A stretch of DNA of 64,000 bases from Phoebastria nigripes (Eukaryota > Chordata > Aves > Procellariiformes > Diomedeidae): NCBI GenBank assembly GCA_035582835.1, contig JAYKAV010003090.1, forward strand, positions 1 through 64,000, read 5' to 3'. A model generated the notes under the pieces. That model worked only from the letters and a program-made list of their open reading frames with translations. It was not told where the DNA came from and ran no database searches. Numbering within the stretch: the stretch's first letter is position 1; every line of letters starts with the position of its first letter. Of this stretch, positions 26,761 to 40,500 are shown in pieces. A program made the position numbers and the translations under genes.

Positions 26761-29700
26761 GTAAGAATAGTTTATTTTTTCCAGTTATTTAAAAATTACA
26801 CATAGTAATAGACATGTACAAAGATGTGGGGAAAAAAAAAAAAAAGAAATTTTTAATGTGCATGTGTAATGTGTGTGTGTATGTATGAATAGTAATTCGG
26901 ATAATCCACGTGAATGGTTTACTTGTGCTGTTGCTTGCATACAGAGGTTGGTTGACCATACAATGAGGAACGTGTTTGGGGGAAGAAGGAAGTGATTTAA
27001 GATTTGTTAAGATTTAAGCTCAGATGATTAAGGTTTTTAAGATGTACCATTGCTGTTCTTGCACAGAAAATTTTCAATTTTATTGAGCGCTGTATGGTCA
27101 CTTAATACTGTCTTTCATTTTAAACATAAGCGTATAATTTATAGAATTGAATTAATGACTCTAGGTAACTTGAAAATACTCAACTAGATCACGTCACAAA
27201 ACATGACAGACAAACCAGTTAAGGTGCTTCTTTACGCAGCTATATTAGAGCATAATGAGCAGCCTTAGTGACATAGGTACAATTAAATCATGTACACTTC
27301 TGCATAGAGTTAATATTAAACAAAAATGGAATGGGTAATTTAAGTATTAAATGCAATAATTTCTTCTAAGACAGATGTCCTCTCTCAGATGATGTGGATC
27401 CATTAGTATGTTCTGATCTGCAGTGTAGTCTGCAGAATGCATTGGAGTCTCCATCTGTCAGTTTGTTCCCCAATAGTGCTGTGTTACAGTTATGAAAAAT
27501 GTTGTGTATTCATACATTATGATCGCAGATGTATTTCTAGTTCAAACAGAAGTTGGTTGTTTTGCATAATAAAACAAGATACAAAAATATGTACACACTT
27601 GGAGGGGAAAAAAGCCCCTCCCCAATACAAATACCTTTTTTCTGAAATTGGAAAGCAGTTTTGGAATAAGTTAGTGCAGAAGCAAACTTTGTTGTGACAA
27701 TTTGTGCAGCTTCACTTAGCTAGTGAAAAAGGATATCCTTATTTGTATGGTAGGGAGTTAAAGCATACTTATGGATGACAATAAAAATACTAAAATTGTT
27801 ATTATTGAAGTTTTACAAGGGCATCCAGTCCAATTAAGTTCTGGTCCTTAGAACAATATACTTTAGTTACAAAGGCTGAAAACTTTGCCGTGGTTTGGAA
27901 ATCTTAACTTTTTAAAACCCAGAGGTCTAGCTTTGGTCTGGGGGAGAGAGTGTGTCCCTTTGCAAGGATGTCTGAACCTTGTCGTATGGCTGGGAATACT
28001 TGGTTAGGTGAGGAGAAAAGGCGACAGTGCATAGTTACAGCTGAGGGACTACCCTAATACTTGAAATAAAAACTAACTGAAATACCACTGATTAGATTTA
28101 CATTTGAAATGTCATTAGATTACTATTTAATGATTAAGCAAGTAAAAAGAAGTATTTTGATTTAAATGCTTGTACTACAAAATGTGGAATTTGGTAAGTA
28201 TATCTGCATTAGATAACAGTGCTGTTGTAACAGCTGCAAAATGTTTGAAATACTGCAGCACATTTTATTTCATTATTAATGTGTCAGCACTGATTGCTCA
28301 AATGGAACTCATCTATGTGTCATCTTTTTAATTTAAGAGATTCTTTAAGCTCGGGCTTTTCAAGGCTTTTAAGGATCATTCAAAATAAACTACTTTTAGA
28401 CGCAGCCTGTAAACTTTACATGTTTTAAAATTGCAGTCACTTTCTAGAATCCAAAGGAAAGAGACCTATATCAAATGCTTGCGTTTTCATTGGAAAGTAC
28501 TGGTGAGATAGAGGACCAAAAGGTTTTATTTTTATATATGGAATAATACGTTGTTGCTTTTGTGGTGTGATTCTGCTTCAGGGGGCTGATAAACATTAAT
28601 ATTCTTCTTAGTTTGGCTAATAATGATACACTGCACATCCGGTTAGACACTGTCTATAGGATATTTTAAATATTGCGTGTTGAATCAATAGGGGAATGCT
28701 GGCATCTTGACCGTAGTATCATCGACATCAAGCAGTAGATGGCTATTTATCCCAGTTCTCAGCTTTCTGGAGAAGGAAACAGAATATGAGAATTCTTTGG
28801 ACGCTTCATATGTGAAGTCACTGGTCGCCTTTATTGCAGGCATGGTATATCTCCAGTCTAGACATTCCAGGCTTGGGAAGCTAATGAATTAAAAATACGT
28901 GACCAAGCAATTGGCAGTTCTACCACAATTTTGAGACTTCTCTTGATTAAGGTAATTCAAGCAGTGTTTTAGCCATCCTGTAGAGGAATCAGTAAAGATG
29001 GAAAAAATGACAGACTTTAAACTAGTAAAAAGTTGAAAATGAAGCTATAGAAAACTTCAGATCTCTTTAAAAGCGTCATGTACTCCTACAAGTCTTAAGT
29101 TCCTAGTGTCTTCTTTTTTATATCTTATATTGAGTTTAAGTTTCTTAGCTCTTAAAACAAGAATCTGCATCCTAAAAAATTAAAATGTTCACATTCAGTT
29201 CTTGTGTTCTGATCTCTGCTTCATAGAACTGACTAATCTGCTCCTACATCTGCGTAAGAGCCTTTCTCTGGTGACTAACTGATATTTAGCCTTTAACAAG
29301 CTGAACGTCTAGCATGATTTCTGTTGCATTTTCAAATATTGCTGGAAGCTTGTAGCATTGATTTAGTAAAGTGCATTATTCTGATATTGCATTAATGTGT
29401 CAGGTAATTATGGCATAAAAGATACTTTGTTGATTAGCATGCTTTGATAAGTAAAAAGAACAGAAAGTCATCTTTTAACTGATTTAACAATAGTGGGCTT
29501 TCTTACTGAAATTGCTTTTCAGTAACAATCATCATGTCCTTAAAGCGGGTTTTGTGGGAAACATTTTTTTATGAACGTTCGAGTTGGAGGCAGTGATTTC
29601 AGATGTGGAGTAGAATTTCCTCAAGATCAGAGAGATCTACTGCAGAACAGTGAGTAGCAAGGATACTTCTTTGACTCTATTTTTTCTGGGCTGTTCCACT

Positions 29701-32700
29701 TTCTGTGGCAAAATTACTGGGTAATTTTTAATATAACAAGATCTTACTATGTCAGCTACAGACTGAGTTTAGTCTGGTGACTAGCGTTTTATTGGAAGCA
29801 GCCAACAGTGTGATGTTCCACATCAGATCTGCAGTATTCTTTAATAAAATAAAGTAAGTGACATTGCGAAACTACTGGCAGCTGTAATGTTTTTTTCAGT
29901 CTAATTGAAGAAAGTTGAGAAACTTGCATAACTTACCCAGGGTCCTTCCTCCTCCTCTCCCCATGCCATTTCCACAATTACAAACCTCAAGTTTCCTCAG
30001 TGCTCATGCTTAAAATAACCTTATCCTTACAGTTACTTTGGAGGAAAAAAAACCCAAATTGCAAGAAAATTGCTGGAACAATTATTATACAGTTCTTCAT
30101 GACATGAAAACTGGGCCAGATTATGTGGAGCTGAGATGTCCAGTCAAAGCCCAGCTTGTTTGCAAGCAACAGAAATGCAAATTTTAGCAATATAAAATGT
30201 GTTGAATTGAAAGAATAAATAATCAAACTGAGCTAATCACATGCTGCTTAGTGCTTCTTACGGGCCAATTGCAAGAATAATAGTACAAGGCAGACTGTCA
30301 TGCAATGAAAGCAATTTTTAGATGTTCTGTACACACAATTAAGTTTAAGAGATTTTTAAATTGGCTAAAAAAATAAATCTGATACTTTAAGAGCCCATTT
30401 CAGTAGTGGGGAGGGAAGAAAGTTGGTAGTTTGACCACCAATCTTATCTGTTTCATTGATGGTAACACGTGAAAATTTTTCATTTGTAGATGAGAAAAAC
30501 CAGCTAGGCTTTTGATAGCTATTTTTTAAACTTCATCATCCTGCCCACCCTTTCATCAGCTGCTGAGGAGCTTTCCCTTCTTATTAATTACTCCTTTGCA
30601 CAGCTGAAGTTGGTGAAATTTCCCAAATCAGCCATGATCATCTTTCTTTTTTCTTTCTTTTCTGCTTAAGCTGACTGAATGACTTCTCCATTCGGGAACA
30701 GAGTAAAACACTGAACTCCTTTTTATTTCTAGTGTGTCTGAGTAGGATTTTTGTTCATCCTTCGGTAATTGAATGTGCTCAATTTACAGTCATTTGGTGA
30801 CTTTAAAAAGAATACGTAGCCTACATATTCTACTGGTGTGTGAGGGAGCTACCAAAGCCTCATAGTAGTTTTCTGAACTAAAATTTAAACTGTGCAGTCA
30901 TTTTAAGTAGAGTTTCTGCTCCTAGCACAGAGGAGCACTTTAGGTAAGCTCTATGCTGCTGCTTCACGCAGCATGTTGGAGCAGGGTCTGTGTGCACTCC
31001 ATCCACCTTGTACCTGTTTTCCACTGAAAGGAAGCATAGAAGGGAAGGAGATGGGGTGCAGTCTGGTCATCCAGGCTGAAGGATCAGGACTATGAGGGAG
31101 ATGGCCAGTGTGTGAGCTGTGGAGTTTGGGTGCCCCAAGGATAAACGAGGCCATTAGAGCTGCAAAGAATGGAGTGAGGAAGACTGTGTTTGAGGAGGAT
31201 CAAATGGTATGCTCTCTACAGAATGGACAGGAAACTCTTCATGCATTTGGCAAGAATGCTAATAAAAGTGGGTTGCATTAAGTACTTCATTTAGCAAAGT
31301 ACTTCCATTGCACAAGATTTGATTTAGAACAGAGAACTTGGATTGAGTTGTATGAATGAGACTTCTTGAATTTCAGAGCAACTAGGACAATTCTAGTTTT
31401 TTTGAAAACATACCTTTTTATGTGCATCTGCAGTACAAATTCAGATAAAAAAAGGCCTAACTAGGTATGACATCTTGAGGCTTTGGCGTGCTCCAAAAGT
31501 AAAGGGGGAGAGAATTCATATGCCTAAAACTTTCAGATTTTTGTAGGGTTCAACTTTGTATATAGTTTTAATTTTTAAATAAAGAAAATCTTGACGTGCT
31601 TCAGTGCTAGCAATCCAGAATTAAGCCAGAAGTGTTTTGGAAAACTGTCCCTGGAAAACTTGGCAAGTATTTCTGATAGCTGAACTTTATAATTTTGGCT
31701 AAGTCTGTGGCACTGAATGCTTTGACAGTGCTTGGATTCAGCACTGTGTAGCTTTCTGTGGTCTTTATTTTAGAGGTTTTGCATCAATTGAAGACTTTCA
31801 TGAAAGCATTGTGATGGTTTCACTGTAAAATATTGCATATTGAAGGCCATAGTTATCATGAAACCACATCTAATTTATTGAAAGTAAGCTCTTTTAAGAC
31901 AGATTGTGTTGTATTGGGACAGTAAAGTTAAATGGTTAGGATGTAAAGAACAAACAATTTTTTCTTCACAAGCTACTTGTGCTTTTGCAAGCTAATATTG
32001 ACATTCAAAGTTGAGACTTTTTTCATTCTGCTGAACATATCAGGATGATGAATGTTTCTGAAAGATTGCAGCAGTTAAACTTGATTAACTGAAGTACTAT
32101 TTGACACTGTAAGTTTAGTTCGTTTTATTATTTTGCATTTTGACTTTGAGATTGGCTCTTTTTTGTGTGTAGAGTTGATTTAAGTGACAGGAATGGGTCA
32201 GTTAGAGGTTATCTTTCAATGGTAGTATGTCAAATGCTGTTTTTCTTCCCCAAACTGGAGACTAAATTGCCAGCTTAAACTCAGCAGTAAAAGTGAACTG
32301 CTGCCTCTCAGTCAGCTGGTACCAGCACCAGATGGCCCACATTACAGAGGTACTGACATAAGCTTATTTGCATTTAAAAAGTGCTAGAAACACCTCAAAT
32401 AAAAGTGAGGGCAGATCATATTAGCAGCTTTTCCCCTTCATATAGGAAAAACGTGTCAAATACTCATTTAACCAAATAGGAAGTACTTACTGTAGCTTCA
32501 AGAAACAACACAAGGGTGGTGTTCTTGTTTGTCTGTTTGTTTTTCCCCCCAAAGACAGCTAAAATTCCCACAAAAATCAACCTGTCTGGGCAAGTGAGAC
32601 AAGAGGAACTACTAGTCCCCATTAGTTCTCTGGGGTTGTTTTTTACTTACCCGGAGTATTCCAAATTATCATCCTAATCATTTTGTCCAAGGAGAAATGA

Positions 32701-34844
32701 GTTGGAGCAAATAGTGCTCTAGTGTTCTTCACTTCTTTAAAACTGTGTAGTATTGTGAGAACGCGTGGAAGAATGAAAGCCCGCAAAATATTTGATGTCC
32801 ACTTAAACACCAGTTTGGTGGAAGTGATGTATTTAGGTGTTTGCTTTTAAGCTGTAGGAATAAGTTGACTCACAAATATTGACCTGAATGATAAATTAAA
32901 TACAGAATTACATTATAAATATTCTAAATGTTTTCTTTATTTTGATACCGTATTGATGATATATTTGCTAAATCACTTGAATAGTTGTTAATAATGTTTC
33001 CCTAGACATCTAAACATTATTTGCCTTTCTGAACTATTTCATTTTAACATGTTTTTTCTTTATATTTTTATATAAAATGTAATATAAATTTAAATTATAT
33101 ATAAGCAATCAAATGTTTATCACAGGAACAGAAAAATAGAAACGCGTTTTGCCCTCTGGTTGAATACATAGTCTTATTTATAATCTTAGTCCTTGTTTTC
33201 ACAAATTCAGACTAAGGAGATATGAGTTAAAGCTCAGGATTTAGGATTATGTGACAAGACATAGGACAAGCTGTTTCTTTGCCTCCTACCCGCACAGAGG
33301 GTGAAGGGTTTTAAGGCTTCTTGTTCTCTCAGTCTGCATTTTATGGACCTGTCCCAGCCTGGTTTTACATTTCTAATCATACCTTTTCAGTCTTAATGGA
33401 AGAGATCAGATCATTTTGGGTTCTTTGGTTGCTTCTAATGCTAATCTGGAGAAAGGCAAATCAAATTAGATTCTTCCCGAAACTGTGCGATTCATTCCTT
33501 TTGCAGGTAACAAAGGACTCCTTATGTTTGAGGATTGCCTTGAAAAACAGTCTTACTTAATGAAATTAATCTGTCATGGCTCTTATTACGTATTGGGAGT
33601 TGCAGACAAAGAAATTGAGAAATAGATATTGCAGGTAGAAGCAGTTGAAAGAAAACCCTTTTTCTGTCAGATGGGAAGAAGGGCATTTGTCTTTTTAGTG
33701 TTGGAAAAGGAGTCAGCCTACAGGAAGGGTATCATGTTTTTTTCCTCAGCCCAGTGCATGTTCTCTGTATCAGCTTGATCCTTTCAACTCCGGTCTGCAG
33801 CAGAACAGTATTTTAATGTAATTTTTTTTTAAATTCCATAGAAATGGAATCTTAAAACTATGAGAACAAGCTTGGGTTTGGGCTGCTTTGGTTAAATTGG
33901 CCTGTGTTTAACTTGCCAAACTATTTTTAACAAAAAGGTTAAGTGTGCTTAGTTTTAATTGATCCTCAGTTTTATATTTTTGCTCCATGCAGGGTCAAAA
34001 CCTAAAACTGCCCTGGGTTTTCAGTTGATAATACTTATTAACAGATGGCATTTTCAGGTTTCTCCTGCTTGCTTATGATAAGCTTCACATTTTTTCCTGG
34101 TGACTTTGAGGCAATTAGGAAGGCAACATCTACATATACGTATGTGTATATTGAACCAAAAAAAAGTGGGCACATTTAAATAAGCATGAACTAAATCAGC
34201 CTTATTCATGGATGGATGCTATCTTTAGATAAAAACATCTATATGACCAAGACTTATTCATTATGAGACATTTGAAACCACAGGACCGTGCATAGTTGGA
34301 AGTGCAAATATACAATCTCATCTAAAAAGTTTTATAAAAATTATAGTACTAGTTGGGAGATTGTACACAATCAGTCAAATGTGCAAGAACAAAAAGCATG
34401 ACATTTTTACAGAAGTGGTACTGATACATGGAATTGAATGTAAAGAAGGGTAAGGATTGGATGAGATGAAGTTGATAACAGGAAAAAGACATTTAATTTA
34501 AATAATGTCACTCAAAATAATAATCTTATCTTGTTTTGAATAATAGGCTTCCTTTGTTTTCCTAAAATAATGCAAGTATTGCGAGCATGAGCAAAGTAAT
34601 CAAGTGTTTTTGTGTATTTTGTTTCATTTTACTTAAGCTAGAACGTGCTTAAACTCCTCAGGGGAGAGATCTCACTCCAGTGTGTGACCGTCAAGGTAGG
34701 GCAATGGGATAGTGGGAGGCACTGTCAGATGTGCAAACCTTACTTAAGAGTAAAGGTAGTAACTCTGTTTTCCATAAAAAATAATTTTAGATGCCACTGA
34801 CAATATTAAAAGCTCCAATATTAGCTTAAGCTTTAAATTGGGTT

Positions 34845-34899
34845 AAAAAAAAAAAACAAAAACAAAACAAAAAAACCCAACAACAACAAAACAAAACAG
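34845..34899. repeat. A-rich (AAAAC)n / (CAA)n low-complexity tract
   Basis: A runs broken by single C and CAA triplets, about 55 bp, in the large intron. Similar to the tract at 21148; no associated element is recognised. Confidence 0.8.
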
Positions 34900-36789
34900 C
34901 TGTAAGAGGTTTCAACAAGCTTCCAAACACTGTCATGCAACTTTCAGTGTCTTCCAGTTTAAATTCATAGTTGACATAGGTATTGATTGCATGGCTTTTT
35001 ACTAAAAGGAATAAGAGTATTTATTTGAACTGTTGAATTTATTATGTTTTGATAGTTGCTCATGGCACTAGAACAGTTGCACAGAAAACTTTATGGCTCT
35101 AGCATTCATCCTGTTAACATAATTACGTTTTCACAAAATTAACTCAAAGGTATTTGGAAGATAGCACTGTAGCTGTGGTAGAGATAAAAGCAAGATAAGG
35201 TAGAAGCAGGATCTTTAACACAATTTGAAGGAAATGGACAAGTTTCTTGCTCTAGGTAATTTTGTGAGATGATAAGTATGGTAGAAAATTAAGTCACCGG
35301 TTACGTAGTTGTTCAAATAAGTAGCATCTCTTTAATGCTAAATTCTTTATGTATCAGTCAACACTGTTAACCCATTTGCAGTCAATTGCCTCCTGTCTCT
35401 GTTGAAAAAAGGGTTGCAACTGGATGAGCTTGTCTTTCAGTTTTACGTGAAATTTTTCCTTTATAAAATTGGCACCTGCAGCTAGAAAATGGGGGCAGTT
35501 CTGAGGTTGGTTCCCATGCATGTCAGTGTACCTGTTGAAAAATAAATCTGTCCCACCTCTCTGCCCAGCAGGTATGGACTCGCTCAACTTGAGGATATTG
35601 TACTTCATGTCAGAGTAAGGTACTGCAGCTTGTTTGCTAGGTGGATAGTGTATTTTACACTGTGTAGCAACATGGGTAACTTCTGCCCAAGATAACCTAG
35701 AGATTTTTTTTGTCTTATGTACTTAATCCTCAGTTTACACAGTAAGTAGATATCAATATGTATTTTTCCTTTGTTTTAACATAGACTATTTTAGTGGTGT
35801 AAAAGAAATTGGTTTGGTTGAATCTCAGCATAAATGTTGAAATGGGTGCCTGAACAAGCAAGTCAGAGCCCTTGTAGTATCACATTGAAGGGTCAGTTGT
35901 AAAACTTCAGAATCTTTGAAGCTGTGAATCTAAAAAGTTTTAGCGATCCTTACGCTTTGTAAGGATGACTTAAATATTCATTTTCAGAATACCCAGAAAT
36001 TTCATATAGGTTCACATTATTTAAACTGGAGGAATAAAAGTAGAAAGAAGTTTGACTCATTTCCAGTTGAGTTGTAGACTGCTAGACTGGATTGTGGCTA
36101 GAATGCTTCTTGACAGTTGGTGTTAAAGATTATGATGATATGGAGGGTGAAGACAAAGAAAATGGAGTTTACTCAAGTAAAGGGAAATCCATATTGGTAT
36201 TGCTTGTGATAGGTTAAAATTAATTAGCTTCTAAAATAATTGTTTCAAAGTGGTTAACTCTGAAATGAGAACAAAACTGAGGGGAAAAAACCTGACTGGC
36301 AGAAGAAACTAATACAACTAATGGTCGTAGACATGAACAGCTAATGATGCATAAGTATTTATTAAACATTGTATTTATTAAACATCTCCCTCTTACTAAG
36401 TTCTGCATTTGTGAAACAGCATTATGTACTTGTATATGAGGATGATAAAGTACTTGCCAATTCGCTCCTAACTTCTATAGCAGTAAAAGAAAGCAACAAG
36501 CTGATATAGAAGTAAGAAAAATTAACCTATGGGGTTATTTCAGTCTGATTAGCTGTCAGTGACAGGATTGAATTTCCATGGAACCAATTGAGAAGCTTTT
36601 TTTAAATGCATCTCTATAGACATAGTATGCTTAGACTTCATAAAGTGTATCGTACTGCTTGCCATAATGATAGAAAAGATGCAAGTACAGAGGATCAGTC
36701 CAACACACTAAGAAGCAGAATCCTGTTTAGGAAAAGTCCTAATTCAGAGGTGGTTTATATGAAACAATACTCAGTGTGATGCTGTAAGC

Positions 36790-37590
36790 CTATGTAACTA
36801 AAACATAAAGACTGCAAGAATCAGAGGAACAACAATAAGGAGGAGAACCGGAATAATCTAATGAGTGAAAACAGAGCACAGTGATCTGCTTCTCCTAGGT
36901 CCATCAAAGGAGAGTGGTGAGGTGGGTCAAGGAAAGAGATTGTCTCCCAGGAACCTCAGACAAGTAAGGGGTGATTGCATACTAGGCTATAGGACTTATT
37001 ATGGGATGCAGAGAGAAAAGAATTCAGGGATAGGGCAGAGAATATTGTATGAAGCTTATTACGGGATGTTTAGGTGACAAACCAAAAGCAGGGAAATGGA
37101 GGAATCAAGGTGGATTGGGGTGGAACAAGCATGAGGAAGCAGGGGGGGAAGGTGCTAAAAAGGGCCAGTCACGTATATGCAGGTTACTGGGCAGTATGCT
37201 TGTCTGAGTCCTGCACTTGATCACTGCAGGCTATCCTATATTCTTGCCAAATTCTATTTGCAACCATATTGTGTGTGAGTGCGTTGTCTCTTCTGTGTCT
37301 GTGTGTGAACACTAGCAAACTTCAAGTTGGACTGGCAGACAAGAAGGATAAGAGGTTGGTGTCGGCCACTGGAAAGAGACAGCAGGTTTGCGGAACCTAA
37401 GGGTCAGCAACTGGAGAGACCAGCATCTAGAAGCCAACTATTGCAAAGGCAGCATGTTTAATACACACGCGTGTAACTGCTAGCAAATTTCATGCTGGAC
37501 TAGCCAGTGAGTAGGATATCGGCATCTGGAAAGATTCAGGGTCTAAGCTGGTGACTGGCTAAGGGTGTGGGGTCTTTGTGTTGGATGAAC
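36790..37590. mobile_element. Probable ERV LTR with internal duplicated block
   Basis: About 0.8 kb that is more GC-rich and differently textured from its surroundings. It has phrases I associate with avian ERV LTRs: CTGCAGGCTATCCTATATTC, GCCAAATTCTATTTGCAACC, then GTGTGTGAACACTAGCAAAC and GGACTGGCAGACAAG. A block beginning CTAGCAAACTTCAAGTTGGACTGG near 37312 recurs in diverged form at offset 168 (GCTAGCAAATTTCATGCTGG near 37479), each copy running on to GGCATCTGGAAAGA-type sequence. I could not define clean TG..CA termini or a target-site duplication, so the boundaries are approximate. The alternative is an unrelated old duplication. Confidence 0.5.
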
Positions 37591-40500
37591 TTAAGTTTCA
37601 TGCAAAAAGCATTTCTCAGCAAAAAAGCACAGTTGTTATAGTCAAGGGAAAGAATGCAAACCATACCTTCATGAATAGGGGTAGAAAGCAATGCTTGTAT
37701 TGGATTGTTTTTTCACTATGAGCTCAGTCAGTTGCCATGCCTGAAACAACTCATTCTTGTCTGGAGATGTATGAAGAAGGAATTACAAATATATACCCCT
37801 TAGTTCTGATTGGGTACACTGATGTTGCATTATGTATGACTCGAAAGGTTTTTAGAAGGAAAGTTACAAAAGAAAATAGTTTAATGAGGAACTGGAACTA
37901 ATATAGCTGCATTATTGTAGTCTTGCCCAGGCTAATTAGCTCAATAGAAATGGAGTAGAAATATGTAAGCCGAGTTCATATAACCATAATATGCAGCTCT
38001 AAAACTGAAGATGTATTTAAAACAGCTTATAAAAATATAAACCATGTTTATTGCATTTTACAGCTTGCAAACTGAGGTGCATTAGAACACTTCGACCCTG
38101 ATCTGACTTATAGCTGTCGTAATGGGACACTGGATCAGCTACAGCTTTAAGATGGATCTGCCTAGATTTTCTACTTCATAATGATTTCTTCTAAAAGATT
38201 TAAAAAACATGTTTTATTGGATTAAAAGTAGAATGCTTCGGTTTTATCTAAATCAAGTTCCATGACAAGATAATACAAAATAGGAAAAGGGTTGATAAAC
38301 AGCTTTTCCCTCTGCCTTTTGTGTCCTTGTAAACAGGTCCTTGCTTCTGGGCTCAAATGCAGTCATTTCAAAGATTTAGAGCTGCAGCAAACTCTGCTCA
38401 AATCCTTGCCCCCAGAACCCCCAGAAAACTTTGATACCTCAGCACTCAGACTATGTGCCTGTCCTCTGCAGTCTTGCCATCTCTAGCTCGGCTTTAGGTT
38501 CCTATTTCTTGTTGTGACTGTTACCTTGTCATCTTGCAATCTTTTGACACTTTTCTTCAAGGGCCAAACTTAGGAGAAAGAGCTTGCCTTCTCTTTTCAG
38601 ACCCTATTCTGAACTTGTCAGCTTTAAGAACATAACATTTGAAAATGAACGCATACAACTCGTATTTCAAATATGGTTGTTATTATATAGATTTAATACA
38701 TGAATATAAGAATTTAAAGAGAAAGATTTAATCTTTGATATTTTGCCGTAGTCTCAGCAGTGAGTATAAAAAGAAAGACAACTTCATTTTAGGAAATTAT
38801 GCTTCTGCAGTTGCATACCTTGTTTTGAGCAAGATAAAAGGGCCTCTGAGAATGTCTGATGCATTAGAAAGGAGCTAAACTGATTCAGCTAAGTATGAGA
38901 CATGAAAGGTTTTAAGCCTTCTTGGAATACATTGACTAAAGTAAATGAGATCTGAGCTAACATTTTAAATTCAGTTAAAATAAAATGGTAGTGCTGGGTG
39001 GTCAATAAGTAATAACAAAGGGATAGTCGTAATCTACTTTCCATAGATATTATTAGCATATTAGCCTAGACCCAGATAAAATCATATTAATGGAATAAGA
39101 TTATGGTGCGGCTGTCTGTTAGTTCTGCCATGAAGTTTTTAATTCAAATGACTAAAGATACAACACATTTTACATAATCTTGTACAAGTGCCTTGCCCTA
39201 ACTGTGAAAATCTAATGAAATCCATATACCCAGGTTTTTAAAGTGGAGATGTAAATCAAGAACCACTTAAAAATGTTTTCCTTCAGGAGTGTGTTTCGAC
39301 TGAATGACCTTCATGTGTACAGAATCCTATTTAATAAAAAAAAAAAGGTAATTCGATTTTGTTGGTTTGCTTGGTATAAATGCCTTAAATTAGCTTACCT
39401 ACATCAGTGTGAGTAGTTCAGTGTCTGAGGGTGATTCATTGGAATAATCACAATAGACTCGTAAATAATAAACTTAAATTTTCTCCTTGGGTTAGCTGTT
39501 TGTTTGAGGTAATTCTAGTTTTATAAATGAGTGGCAGCTTTTTTTTTTTTTCTTCTTGGTTGACATGCAGGTTTTTTCTCTTGATTAGAAATGCATCAGA
39601 GTTTGCTTGCAGAGTCACTGTAGTCTGTACAACTTCATAATGATACCACTGTAGTATATCTTGTGATTCAATATAGTATACTTGTTTTCTGGCTTTTTTG
39701 CTAGTTAGACAAAATAGAAGTTCATCACTTGCTAAAAGTATCCTAAGTTTTGAAGAGTTAATCTGATTTCTAAGTTTTTTCATATTTAGTTGCAAGTCTG
39801 CAAAAAAATGCTGGTATCTTATAGGAGGGTAAACAGAACAATACGTTTCATCTTTAACATGATTTAAATTCAATATTATGAAAGGATTAGTTTTTACTTA
39901 TTTACTTGTCAGATACAAAAGCTGTAAAAATGTTCTTAAAAATTCTAGGATACCTACATGGGTAATGTTTTAAATAGATACTGACTAAACTAACTTGTAT
40001 AGTAGAAGTATATGATCTGTCAGGAAAAATCATATCTACAAACCTATTGCAAGCTTATAGTAAATTACTAACATTATTTTCTCATATGGGAGTTCTCAAA
40101 TGTTTATGCTGTCTTGCAAGTTCTATTGCAAGCGGGTAATGAAGAGGGAAGGAATCCAATTACTTTATGCACAAGGCATACAATTCCTACCTAATAAAGA
40201 GCAAAGGAGGACTTTTGTTCAGTAACCATAGAAGCATCTATGAGCTCTAGTGAATAAACTGGAAATTGCTTTTAAGTAAGTTAGGAGTGCTTTTCACTAA
40301 ATTATTTGATGGATCTCCAGCTTTCATAAAGCTTCTTGTAGTTAAGGTAGGGTATGGAAATAAGAAATGCATGGGTAGCCAGATGTGTATGAAACAGTCT
40401 GAATTCTAGATTCATATGAATTTTTCATTGAAGTAGAAAATTGAGGAAAATGTGCAGAGAAGTATTTTTTGTGTGTAATATTGAAGTATGAAAATAGGAG

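Noticed and set aside
39448..39873. 141-codon frame on the minus strand, the longest not tied to a transposon or LTR
   Set aside because: No recognisable domain and the composition follows local AT-rich sequence, including a Lys run from a T tract. With about 7% stop codons per codon at this base composition, a frame of this size is expected by chance roughly once in 64 kb on two strands.
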